The notes under the pieces are model-generated. The model saw nothing but the letters and a program-made list of their open reading frames with translations, searched no databases and was not told the origin of the DNA. Shown in pieces: positions 1 through 6,208 of a stretch of 9,948 bases of DNA. Origin of the DNA: Thermoplasmata archaeon (lineage in GTDB: Archaea; Thermoplasmatota; DTKX01; GCA-020343715); the NCBI GenBank assembly GCA_020343715.1, contig CP070808.1:2093449-2103396 (forward strand), given 5' to 3'. The translations under genes and the position numbers were made by a program. The first letter of the stretch is position 1. The number at the start of each line of letters is the position of its first letter.

Positions 1-297
1 CTTGACGTTCTTGGAGAAGTTGCCGATCAACGTGGCGTGGCTCAGCGTGGCGGCGCTGCGCTCCCACTTGACTCCCGGCGTAGTGAGGCCCCTGGCGAAG
101 GTGTCGGCCTCGCCGCTGTGGGCCGAGTCCCTGGCGAACATGGGCCACATGTGACCGTCGTCCGCCCCGGACCATGACGTCGGGGTCGCCCCGTCCCCGT
201 CCCCAGCGAGGGCGAGGACCGCCGGGAATACGGCGGCCAACATGAGGGCCACCATGGCTATAGCTAGCGAACGCTCTCGTATGTCGTGCGAGCTCAT
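1..297 (-). CDS. secreted PQQ-like beta-propeller protein, N-terminal part (runs off left edge)
   Basis: This is the first 99 codons of a gene that continues past the left edge. The N-terminus is a Sec-type signal peptide: a charged start (HDIRER), a hydrophobic stretch at about residues 11-31 and a likely cut after ALA near residue 31. The mature part begins acidic and then reads WPMFARDSAHSG (51-62), followed by TPGVKWE (73-79). A W-x-M-F-x-x-D-x-x-H-S/T-G segment followed by V-x-W is typical of the first blade of PQQ-like (BamB-like) beta-propeller repeats in secreted archaeal proteins, so an extracellular propeller is likely; its ligand is unknown. An Asn-glycosylation sequon (NFS) lies at 93-95. 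Two ATGs stand in tandem (300 and 297). The one at 297 is chosen because GAGGTG at 308-303 lies 5 bases upstream of it but only 2 bases from the first. The frame is open to the edge. Confidence 0.72.
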   Translation of the reverse strand, partial: MSSHDIRERSLAIAMVALMLAAVFPAVLALAGDGDGATPTSWSGADDGHMWPMFARDSAHSGEADTFARGLTTPGVKWERSAATLSHATLIGNFSKNVK

Positions 298-302
298 CAT
301 CC

Positions 303-308
303 CACCTC
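303..308 (-). promoter_or_regulatory. Shine-Dalgarno of the beta-propeller gene
   Basis: GAGGTG on the minus strand lies 5 bases before the ATG at 297. This spacing decides between the two tandem ATG codons at 300 and 297. Confidence 0.6.
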
Positions 309-339
309 TGACCAAGCTGTTATTGTGAGGGTGCTGGCC

Positions 340-348
340 TATATATAA
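340..348 (-). promoter_or_regulatory. TATA box for the leftward beta-propeller gene
   Basis: The minus strand reads TTATATATA here, an AT island in GC-rich surroundings. Archaeal transcription normally starts about 25 bases downstream of the box centre, which gives a start near 318 and a leader of about 20 bases that still contains the SD at 308-303. The element is nearly symmetric, so it could also fire rightward with a start near 370; that would give purE a leader of about 88 bases. Confidence 0.6.
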
Positions 349-402
349 TGGTTGCGCGACTGGCGGGTCTATTCAGGGAGGGCCCGGAACTGGTTTGTAC
401 AC

Positions 403-429
403 ACCCTTCCGGTGACCCGCCGGAAGGGT
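403..429. repeat. 10-bp perfect inverted repeat, candidate purE operator or leader hairpin
   Basis: ACCCTTCCGG (403-412) and CCGGAAGGGT (420-429) are exact reverse complements separated by 7 bases. The right arm ends at the first base of the TATA-like box of purE and occupies the place of its BRE. No gene ends here, so a terminator role is unlikely. A dimeric regulator site controlling the purE-guaAB pair is the simplest reading. If transcription starts further upstream it would form an RNA hairpin in the leader. Confidence 0.6.
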
Positions 430-436
430 TAACTAT
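429..436 (+). promoter_or_regulatory. TATA-like box for purE-guaAB
   Basis: TTAACTAT is centred about 26 bases before the purE ATG at 458. No SD-like purine run precedes that ATG (the bases before it are pyrimidine-rich), so a leaderless transcript starting at or beside the ATG is the natural model. The box is weaker than a consensus TTTATATA. Confidence 0.45.
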
Positions 437-457
437 CCGCCTGCCATTGACCCCCAC

Positions 458-949
458 ATGGCCCCCAGAGTCTGCATCATAATGGGTTCGAAATCGGACA
501 TGCCAGTCGCCGAGAAGGCCATCAAGGTCCTCGAGGACCTGGGCGTCCCGTACACCGTCACCGTCGCCTCTGCCCACAGGACCCCCGAGCGGGTCAAGGA
601 AATAGTCAAGGGCTCCGAGGCGGACGTGTTCATCGCCATCGCCGGCCTGTCGGCAGCGCTCCCCGGCGTGGTGTCGGCACTGACCCGCCGGCCCGTCATC
701 GGGGTACCCGTCTCGGGCAAGGTCAACCTGGACTCGGTGCTCTCCATCGTGCAGATGCCACCGGGGGTCCCCGTGGCGGCCGTTGGATTGGACCGGGGCG
801 ACAACGCGGCCATCCTGGCCGCCGAGATCCTCGCCCTCCACGACGAGGGCCTGCGGGGCAGGCTGCGCAACCTCCGGGACCGGTGGGTCGAGAAGGTGCG
901 CGAGCACGCCGCCGAGGTGGAGTCCAAGTCCTCCGGGGGCGGGGATTGA
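458..949 (+). CDS. purE: PurE, 5-(carboxyamino)imidazole ribonucleotide mutase / AIR carboxylase
   Basis: The protein (163 aa) is a full-length small PurE, which forms carboxyaminoimidazole ribonucleotide (CAIR) in cytosolic purine synthesis. Recognisable parts are the N-terminal phosphate-binding MGSKSD (9-14), ASAHRTPE (37-44) with the catalytic histidine of the family at H40, GLSAALPG (63-70), and the C-terminal [12 protein letters not shown] (96-107). Bacterial class I enzymes usually read AAHLPG in the third motif; the histidine is absent here. The loop after GVPV is also one or two residues short. No purK lies in the window, so whether the substrate is N5-CAIR or AIR plus CO2 cannot be decided. 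The start gives the family N-terminus directly and has no SD, suggesting leaderless translation. Its TGA stop overlaps the guaAB ATG, so the two genes are almost certainly one transcription unit. Confidence 0.93.
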   Translation: MAPRVCIIMGSKSDMPVAEKAIKVLEDLGVPYTVTVASAHRTPERVKEIVKGSEADVFIAIAGLSAALPGVVSALTRRPVIGVPVSGKVNLDSVLSIVQMPPGVPVAAVGLDRGDNAAILAAEILALHDEGLRGRLRNLRDRWVEKVREHAAEVESKSSGGGD

Positions 950-1896
950 TGTTCGACGCGGCTGCCTTCGTGGAGGAGGCGACCGAGCACATCAAGGAGC
1001 TGGCCCGGGGCCAGACAATATTGGCCGCCTCGGGGGGCGTGGACAGCACCATCGCCGCCGCCATCGCCCACAAGGCCATCCCCGACCGCCTGCACCTGGT
1101 GTTCGTGGACACGGGCTACATGCGCAAGGGCGAGGCGGACTTCGTCAGGGACATGTTCGCCTCCATCGGCGCCGAGTGCAAGGTGGTGGAGGCCTCGGAG
1201 CGGTTCTTCAAGAAGTTGGAGGGTATCGAGGAGCCCGAGAGGAAGCGTCACATCATCGGCGAGGAGTTCATCCGCGTCTTCGAGGAGGAGGCCACCCGCG
1301 TGGAGGCCGAGTACCTCATCCAGGGCACCATCGCCCCCGACTGGATCGAGTCGGGCGGTGGCATCCGCGACACCATCAAGTCCCACCACAACGTGGGGGG
1401 CCTGCCCGAGAAGTTCGGCCTCAAGCTCATCGAGCCACTTCGGGACATCTACAAGGACGAGGTGCGCCATGTGGCCCGCTACCTGGACCTTCCCGTGGCG
1501 GAGCGGCAACCCTTCCCCGGGCCCGGCCTGGCCATCCGCATAATGGGGGAGCCCACCCCTGAGGCGACGGAGATCGTCAGGGAGGCCTGCTGGATCGTGG
1601 AGGAGGAGCTGGAGGCCGCGGCGGAGAAGGGGCTCATGGAGCTGCCCTGGCAGTACTTCGCTGTGCTCACACCGGTCAAGACGGTGGGGGTGCAGGGGGA
1701 CATCAGGGCCTACGGCTACACCGTCGCGGTGAGGGCCGTTGCGTCGGTGGACGGCATGTCCGCCGGCTACTCGAAGGTCCCACACGAGGTGCTGGAGCGC
1801 ATCTCCATCCGGATAACCAACTCGATGCCCAAGCAGGTGAACAGGGTGGTCTACGACATCACCAACAAGCCGCCGGGCACGATAGAGTGGGAGTGA
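949..1896 (+). CDS. guaAB: GMP synthase, ATP-pyrophosphatase subunit B
   Basis: This 315-aa protein is the synthetase half of two-subunit archaeal GMP synthase, which adenylates XMP and accepts ammonia to give GMP. The PP-loop SGGVDS is at 28-33, followed by FVDTGYMRK (52-60). The conserved block GTIAPDWIESGGG (126-138) continues into KSHHNVGGLPE (144-154). The C-terminal dimerisation and XMP-binding domain begins near RQPFPGPGLAIRI (186-198) and ends with the typical NKPPGTIEWE. The ATG at 949 is preferred over upstream in-frame codons because it yields the family's usual MFD start and overlaps the purE stop (TGATG), implying translational coupling. The glutaminase subunit that supplies ammonia is encoded outside the window. 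The gene ends 1 base before the stop of the convergent gene at 1898. Nothing is truncated or missing. Confidence 0.95.
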   Translation: MFDAAAFVEEATEHIKELARGQTILAASGGVDSTIAAAIAHKAIPDRLHLVFVDTGYMRKGEADFVRDMFASIGAECKVVEASERFFKKLEGIEEPERKRHIIGEEFIRVFEEEATRVEAEYLIQGTIAPDWIESGGGIRDTIKSHHNVGGLPEKFGLKLIEPLRDIYKDEVRHVARYLDLPVAERQPFPGPGLAIRIMGEPTPEATEIVREACWIVEEELEAAAEKGLMELPWQYFAVLTPVKTVGVQGDIRAYGYTVAVRAVASVDGMSAGYSKVPHEVLERISIRITNSMPKQVNRVVYDITNKPPGTIEWE

Positions 1897-1897
1897 G

Positions 1898-3091
1898 CTA
1901 GAAGCCGCCCGTGTCCCGCTGCTGCCCCTGGGAGTCCACGTAGGCCTTGTACTGGTCGACCAGCATCTGGTCCTGTTTCTTCCGCCTGCCGTAGTACATG
2001 TAGACGATGACACCGACGGCGGCCGCGGCCACGATGGCCGCCACGTACATGGGGTTGTCCATGAACCAGTCCAGGGCAAGCTGGAGGGCGTTCTTGTCCT
2101 CCTTGGGCTTCTTGGGCGGTATGAACCTGACCTGGAGCAGCAGGTTCAGCTGGTCCGTCTCCTGCTCCACGCCCTCCTCCGTCTCGTACATGCCCCACAC
2201 CTGGATGGACACGTCGGTGCCGTTGGTGGCGTTCTCGGGCACGGTGACCAGCAGGATGACGTTCGCCGTGTCGCCCTCGGCGACGGCGATGGGCATGGTG
2301 CGCGACCAGTTGACGTAGTAGCCCGCCGGCAGCGACCTGTTGGTCATGTTGACCTCGACCTCGGTGGTGCTGTCGCTTCGGATGGTTATGTTGAAGGTCG
2401 CCACCGCGTTGTTAGGCGACTCCACCGTCCTGTTCTGGGCGTTGAGGCGCACGTCGTAGAGCTGGGTGAACTGGCCACGGATCTTGTAGGTCCTGCCGGG
2501 GAAGTCGTAGCTGAGGGCCTTGTCAACCTCCTCCCTCTCGCCCCCGCGGGGCTGGAAGTAGGCGGCGGCCCACATGTGCTCCACCAGCTCGCCCTGGCTG
2601 GGGCTGCCGATGGTGGACTTGTCCACCAGGAACTCCAGGTCCCCGTCGTTGACGATGTAGGTCCCGGATACCTGGTCGTCGGCCACGTTGTAGGTCATGT
2701 TCCCCGACGTGCCGTACTCTACGGTGTACAGCGAGAAGCTCGCAAGGGCTGCGAAGGGGCCGTGGACGGGCACCGTGCCGCGGAGGGCGTAGTTCGTGTC
2801 GCCGATGCTGAAGTAGTACTCGTAGATCGACGTGGGCAGGTTGACCCAGTCGTCCCTGGGCGATATGACGTCCAGGGCGGTCATCCTGATGCGGAAGGTT
2901 ATGGTGGCGTTCTCCTCGGCCTCGACCCACGCGCCGGTGATGTCGTGGGAGTCCCGACCGGTGGTGGAGTCCCCGGAGGCGTCGGCGACCTCGGGGTCGT
3001 CGGAGGTGCCACCGTACGCCGCCAGGGCCGTTGCCATTATGGCCACGAGGAGCAGCGCGAACACTATGGGCAAGGTCCTGGCTGGCTTCAT
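1898..3091 (-). CDS. secreted, C-terminally membrane-anchored surface protein, function unknown
   Basis: I do not recognise a named family for this 397-aa protein. It has a signal peptide (hydrophobic 8-25, ALA before residue 26), a large extracellular part, one transmembrane helix at about 349-367, and a basic stop-transfer sequence (GRRKK, 368-372) leading to a 30-residue polar tail, so it should be N-out, C-in. The outer part looks like two beta-sandwich regions: about 29-200, with a DP...GD start seen in DOMON/CBM9-like domains of archaeal secreted proteins, and about 205-325, resembling NEW3/CARDB-type Ig-like domains. Nine N-x-S/T sequons (61, 131, 220, 234, 248, 251, 261, 287, 290) suggest heavy N-glycosylation. 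The domain names are inference from pattern. The ATG at 3091 is chosen over the TTG just before it. There is no SD, but a TATA box sits about 28 bases upstream, so the mRNA is probably leaderless. Confidence 0.8.
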   Translation of the reverse strand: MKPARTLPIVFALLLVAIMATALAAYGGTSDDPEVADASGDSTTGRDSHDITGAWVEAEENATITFRIRMTALDVISPRDDWVNLPTSIYEYYFSIGDTNYALRGTVPVHGPFAALASFSLYTVEYGTSGNMTYNVADDQVSGTYIVNDGDLEFLVDKSTIGSPSQGELVEHMWAAAYFQPRGGEREEVDKALSYDFPGRTYKIRGQFTQLYDVRLNAQNRTVESPNNAVATFNITIRSDSTTEVEVNMTNRSLPAGYYVNWSRTMPIAVAEGDTANVILLVTVPENATNGTDVSIQVWGMYETEEGVEQETDQLNLLLQVRFIPPKKPKEDKNALQLALDWFMDNPMYVAAIVAAAAVGVIVYMYYGRRKKQDQMLVDQYKAYVDSQGQQRDTGGF

Positions 3092-3114
3092 CAATCGTGA
3101 AAAGGGCCCTTTAG

Positions 3115-3124
3115 CGATATAAGA
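3115..3124 (-). promoter_or_regulatory. TATA box for the surface-protein gene
   Basis: The minus strand reads TCTTATATCG here; the TTATAT core (3122-3117) is centred about 28 bases before the ATG at 3091, which has no SD. This fits leaderless transcription. The opposite strand reads GATATAAGA and could also drive the rightward gene at 3297, with a leader of about 150 bases. Confidence 0.55.
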
Positions 3125-3158
3125 TTTACCTTTTCATTGGGAGACCGCTGGACGTACT

Positions 3159-3178
3159 GGGGGTCCAGGGGGACCTCC
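3159..3178 (+). other. stem-loop in the leader of the ALDH-like gene
   Basis: Bases 3159-3166 (GGGGGTCC) pair with 3171-3178 (GGACCTCC) around an AGGG loop, 8 pairs including one G-U. It lies between the TATA island at 3115-3124 and the start at 3297, so it would be in the RNA only if transcription starts near 3145. No function is shown. Confidence 0.35.
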
Positions 3179-3236
3179 TGACACGTGGCGAGACTGGGAC
3201 CGAAAGGTTGATACCCGAGCATACCTTGGGAATCTG

Positions 3237-3263
3237 GCGTGGGTGGAGGGACCCTGCCCACGC
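3237..3263 (+). other. inverted repeat upstream of the ALDH-like gene
   Basis: GCGTGGG (3237-3243) and CCCACGC (3257-3263) are exact reverse complements with a 13-base spacer, ending 20 bases before the SD at 3284. It could be a regulator site or an RNA hairpin; chance is possible in sequence this GC-rich. Confidence 0.35.
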
Positions 3264-3283
3264 TTCCGTTGCCGTTAGGGACC

Positions 3284-3290
3284 AAGGAGG
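3284..3290 (+). promoter_or_regulatory. strong Shine-Dalgarno that sets a TTG start
   Basis: AAGGAGG lies 6 bases before TTG at 3297, the best ribosome binding site in the window. It is the reason for accepting the TTG start of the ALDH-like gene. Confidence 0.8.
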
Positions 3291-3296
3291 CCTAGC

Positions 3297-4895
3297 TTGC
3301 TGGAGATAGAGGCGCTGGTGGAGGACTGGGAGAGCACCGGTCGCACCAGGCTGCTCATGGACGCTGACCAGGTGGCCCGGGACCCGAGGCTGGCCCTGGC
3401 GGGCAGGGGCCTCGGCGCCAGGCCCGGGAGGAGGCTGTTCTCCAGGGGGGGCACCATCGCCGCCACCCCGGAGGGCCGGTTCGCGGAGGCCTACAGGGCC
3501 ACCAGGGGCACCGCCGAGGTGAGTCCCTCGCGGATGGAGGAGGCCGCGTTCGCCCGGGTGCACCAGGCCGACCTGCTCATGGTGGGCCGGGCCCTGGAGG
3601 CGGGCGCTGCCCAGCACGACCGCCTGAAGGACATCCGTTCCTCGACGAGGGCCGAGCTCCTGGCGGAGGTGCTCCGCTCGCTGGAGACGGACGTCGACGA
3701 GATCTTCTCCGCGGGGACCGCGGAGGGCCACACCAGGAAGGGCCTGGAGTGGGAGATGGAGCGGATACGCGCCATCCTGGCCCCCGACGTGCTGGAGGAC
3801 ATATCCTCCACCATCCTCAAGCGGAAGTGGGAGGACGGGACCCGTATGTTCATGGAAGGCCTGGGGACGGTGGGCGTCATGGTCCCGTGCCTGGGGGGCC
3901 TGTCCCGGGCGGTCCTGTCGCTGGCCGCCTCCTTCATGACGGGCAACTTCACCGTCATGGCCGCCCCCTGCGAGTCCCCCGCTGCCACCATGGTGGCGCT
4001 GCGCCTGGTCAACCAGGTCCTGTCGGGAAGGGACGTGAGGGCCATCTCCGCCTTCGTTCCCGACGACATGCCCCATATCCGTGGCATCCTGGCCGACTCC
4101 CCCCGGGTCGACGGGATGGTCATGTTCGAGGGGGGCGAGGAGGCGATGGAGGCCGCTGCCAGGGCGTCATCCCTGACCAAGGCGGTGGTGGGTGCCTGGG
4201 AGACCACCGACGTGGCCATCGTCTGGGACGACGCCGACCTGGACTCCGCCGCAGAGACCATAGTGGCGTCCCGGTTCACCGATTCGGGCCGCCTCCCTTC
4301 GTGCATCGGCAGGGTGCTGGTACACAAGGACTCCAAGGACCAGGTGGTGACGGCCCTGGAGCGGGAGATACACAAGCTGCGCGTGGGGCTGGCGTCGGAC
4401 CCGGCCACCGACGTGGGCCCCCTGACCTCCCTGGAGGAGCTGGAGAGGCTCCCCCAGGTGGTCGAGGAGGCCAGGGAGCTGGGTGCGACCATCGTCCACG
4501 GCGGCTCCCGCATCAACTGGAGGGGCGAGCTGGACCCCCTGGGGATGCACTTCCAGCCCACGCTGCTGGAGGACTGCGACGCGGGCATGCGCATCCTGAA
4601 CGAGCCCCTGGCGGGCCCGGTGCTGCCGGTGTGCACCGCCACCGACGAGAAGGAGGCGAGGGGGCTGTCGTGCAGGCCCCGCCGGCCGGGCCGCGTCTGG
4701 ATCTGGGCCAACGCCAGGGCGGACAGGGACCGACTGGTGGAGAGGCTGCGAGCCCCAGGCATCATCTTCTTCGGCCGCCGACCAGGGGGTACCGTGAAAG
4801 CCCTGGAGCTGGCGGACGCGTGGGGCGCCCTGGAGATGGCCGAGCGCCTCAGCTATAAGTCGTGGCGTGGGCCGTTCACCCGGGAGCGGTCCTAG
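3297..4895 (+). CDS. aldehyde-dehydrogenase-superfamily protein lacking the usual active-site residues
   Basis: The 532-aa protein has the order of an ALDH fold: helical N-terminal region (about 80-185), Rossmann-like part (190-310), catalytic-domain part (311-450) and a divergent C-terminus. Landmarks are GVMVPCLGG (193-201), TGNFTVMAAPCESP (215-228), AIVWDDADLDSAAE (307-320), ASRFTDSGR (324-332) and NEPLAGPVLPV (435-445). Against the general ALDH pattern, the Asn of PWNFP is Leu, the NAD-phosphate Lys of KPSE is Ala, and ELGGK reads AWETT, so the general-base Glu is Ala. Ungapped alignment of GQxC puts Pro334 at the catalytic Cys, with a Cys two residues later (336). Reading frame, length and codon use are intact, so this is a conserved-looking divergent protein rather than a decayed gene. 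It could be a binding or scaffold protein, or an enzyme with other chemistry. TTG start set by the SD. Its TAG stop overlaps the next gene's TAG on the opposite strand. Confidence 0.85.
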   Translation: MLEIEALVEDWESTGRTRLLMDADQVARDPRLALAGRGLGARPGRRLFSRGGTIAATPEGRFAEAYRATRGTAEVSPSRMEEAAFARVHQADLLMVGRALEAGAAQHDRLKDIRSSTRAELLAEVLRSLETDVDEIFSAGTAEGHTRKGLEWEMERIRAILAPDVLEDISSTILKRKWEDGTRMFMEGLGTVGVMVPCLGGLSRAVLSLAASFMTGNFTVMAAPCESPAATMVALRLVNQVLSGRDVRAISAFVPDDMPHIRGILADSPRVDGMVMFEGGEEAMEAAARASSLTKAVVGAWETTDVAIVWDDADLDSAAETIVASRFTDSGRLPSCIGRVLVHKDSKDQVVTALEREIHKLRVGLASDPATDVGPLTSLEELERLPQVVEEARELGATIVHGGSRINWRGELDPLGMHFQPTLLEDCDAGMRILNEPLAGPVLPVCTATDEKEARGLSCRPRRPGRVWIWANARADRDRLVERLRAPGIIFFGRRPGGTVKALELADAWGALEMAERLSYKSWRGPFTRERS

Positions 4896-5596
4896 GAGCT
4901 GCGGACGTCCACGTCTCCGTTGGACGTGGTCGCGGTGAGCATCGTGCCACCGGCGCCCATCGTTCCTATCTTGGACTTGGGCTGGTCGACGGTGAAGGTC
5001 ACGTCCAGCCCAGAGAAGGTCACCCGTCCGTTCGAGGTCGAGGCGGTGATCATCAGGTCCTCGTCGGGGTCTATAATCACCTCCACGTTACCGTTCGAGC
5101 TGGTGGCGGTCAGGTTGTGGGTGAACCCCTCCCTGACGGAGACCTTGACGTCGCCGTTAGATGAGGATACCTCGGCGTCCCCCTCTGACATGTCGATCCT
5201 CACGTCGACGTCCCCGTTCGATGTCGTCACCTGGCTGATGTGGACGTACCACGGGACCTTTATCTTCATGTTCGCCGTGGCCTGGTTCTGCTGGGTGCTG
5301 TACTCCGTGGAGATGGCGACGTTCCCACCCGTCTCGTCCACCACGATGTCGAGGTCGTCGATGCTCTCCTGACCGTGGGTCGAGCTGATGTCCACGTGGA
5401 GCTCCACCTGGTCACCGTTGGTGCGCGTGATCTCCACGTCACCGTTGCGGTTGGTCACCCGGAGCACCGAATCCTCGTTGACGCCGTAAAGGCCATCGAA
5501 GTCGTCCGTCACCAGGTCGGTGCCGATGCAGCCGGCCACGATGGCCGTTGATAAAATCACAACTATAGCTAATCCAGCAATCTTCGCCCTTCTCAT
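4892..5596 (-). CDS. lipoprotein with DUF4097-like beta-repeat domain
   Basis: This 234-aa protein starts with a lipoprotein signal: MRRAK, hydrophobic 7-21 and lipobox IVAGC with Cys23, so it should be exported and lipid-anchored. The rest is almost all beta strand, built on a recurring S-N-G-D-V turn: RNGDV (50-54), TSNGDV (125-130), SSNGDV (145-150), SSNGNV (166-171), TSNGRV (187-192) and TSNGDV (224-229). This spacing is characteristic of DUF4097 (putative adhesin-type) beta-helical domains, whose biochemical role is not established. One sequon (NLT) is at 161. It follows the hexuloisomerase gene on the same strand after 54 bases; AT-rich CTTATTATC in that gap may give it its own promoter. 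AGGGGAG lies 3 bases before the ATG, rather close. Its stop shares the palindrome CTAG with the ALDH-like gene's stop. Confidence 0.85.
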   Translation of the reverse strand: MRRAKIAGLAIVVILSTAIVAGCIGTDLVTDDFDGLYGVNEDSVLRVTNRNGDVEITRTNGDQVELHVDISSTHGQESIDDLDIVVDETGGNVAISTEYSTQQNQATANMKIKVPWYVHISQVTTSNGDVDVRIDMSEGDAEVSSSNGDVKVSVREGFTHNLTATSSNGNVEVIIDPDEDLMITASTSNGRVTFSGLDVTFTVDQPKSKIGTMGAGGTMLTATTSNGDVDVRSS

Positions 5597-5622
5597 GGAC
5601 TCCCCTGGGACCCGAGGGTGGT

Positions 5623-5632
5623 GGGGTGATAA
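5623..5632 (-). promoter_or_regulatory. possible TATA box for the DUF4097-like lipoprotein
   Basis: The minus strand reads CTTATTATCA, centred about 31 bases before the ATG at 5596, in the 54-base gap after the hexuloisomerase stop. It would give a very short leader. Read-through from the upstream pair is equally possible. Confidence 0.35.
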
Positions 5633-5650
5633 TAAGCCTTTGCCTGAGCT

Positions 5651-6208
5651 TCAGTAGAGCTGCCCGTGGCGCTTGCGCATGGACTCCTCGGTCTCCTCCA
5701 TGCGGACCATCAGGTCCACGACCAGGGTGTCCAGGTAGATGAGGCAGGAGTCCTCGAAGATGGTGCCCATGGGGGCGAACTCGGGCCGCTTCTCGTCGTC
5801 GGGGGTGCGCAGGTGGATGACGATGTCCGCCATCTCCGCCAGGGTGCTGTCCTCGTTCTCGGTGATGCACGCCACCTCGGCGCCGCTGTCCATGGAGCTG
5901 CGGGCATAGAAGATGGACGACTGGGTGGTGCCGGTGCCCGAGATGACGATGGCCAGGTCCCGCTCCCCCGCGGGGTCCGTCTCGTCGATGGACATTCTCA
6001 CGAACCGGATGCCAAGGTGCCCCAGGCGCATGGCGAAGCAGCGGGCCACGAAGCCCGACCTGCCCGCGCCGTAGAGGAACACCCGGTCGGCGTCGTAGAT
6101 GGCGTCCACGAGCCTGTCCGTCAGCGCGCAGTCGATGCTGTCGATGGTCCGGTGGATGCCCTCGGTAAGGTAGCGCAACGCCTCCTTCCTCGGACCACCC
6201 TTGGTCAT
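5651..6208 (-). CDS. hxlB: 6-phospho-3-hexuloisomerase (SIS domain)
   Basis: The 185-aa protein has the normal length for 6-phospho-3-hexuloisomerase, which interconverts D-arabino-3-hexulose 6-phosphate and fructose 6-phosphate in the cytosolic ribulose monophosphate pathway. In archaea that pathway mainly runs toward ribulose 5-phosphate for nucleotides. The SIS fold shows FLYGAGRSGFVAR (44-56), ISGTGTT (89-95) for the sugar phosphate, and the family hallmark PMGTIFED (146-153). The C-terminus ends MRKRHGQLY, matching the family's RHxxL tail. The start at 6208 is chosen because upstream in-frame sequence is a shadow of the preceding gene and the ATG forms an ATGA overlap with that gene's stop, a sign of coupled translation. 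Hexulose-phosphate synthase, often adjacent or fused, is not in the window. Another SIS-type sugar isomerase is the only alternative and is less likely. Confidence 0.88.
   Translation of the reverse strand: MTKGGPRKEALRYLTEGIHRTIDSIDCALTDRLVDAIYDADRVFLYGAGRSGFVARCFAMRLGHLGIRFVRMSIDETDPAGERDLAIVISGTGTTQSSIFYARSSMDSGAEVACITENEDSTLAEMADIVIHLRTPDDEKRPEFAPMGTIFEDSCLIYLDTLVVDLMVRMEETEESMRKRHGQLY

Noticed and set aside
403..429. Inverted repeat read as a transcription terminator
   Set aside because: Both flanking genes point away from it and no T-tract follows, so nothing needs terminating here.
883..948. Upstream in-frame extension of guaAB by 22 codons
   Set aside because: It is entirely inside purE, is Arg/Gly-rich, and extends past the family's conserved MFD start.
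433..2079. 548-codon open frame on the minus strand
   Set aside because: It lies opposite purE and guaAB, which carry full family motifs. Its translation is a skewed Arg/His/Pro/Gly-rich composition typical of an antisense shadow in GC-rich DNA.
3126..4765. Minus-strand open frames (316 and 424 codons) opposite the ALDH-like gene
   Set aside because: Composition is Ser/Arg/Pro-skewed, there is no start signal, and the plus-strand gene has a strong SD and ALDH landmarks.
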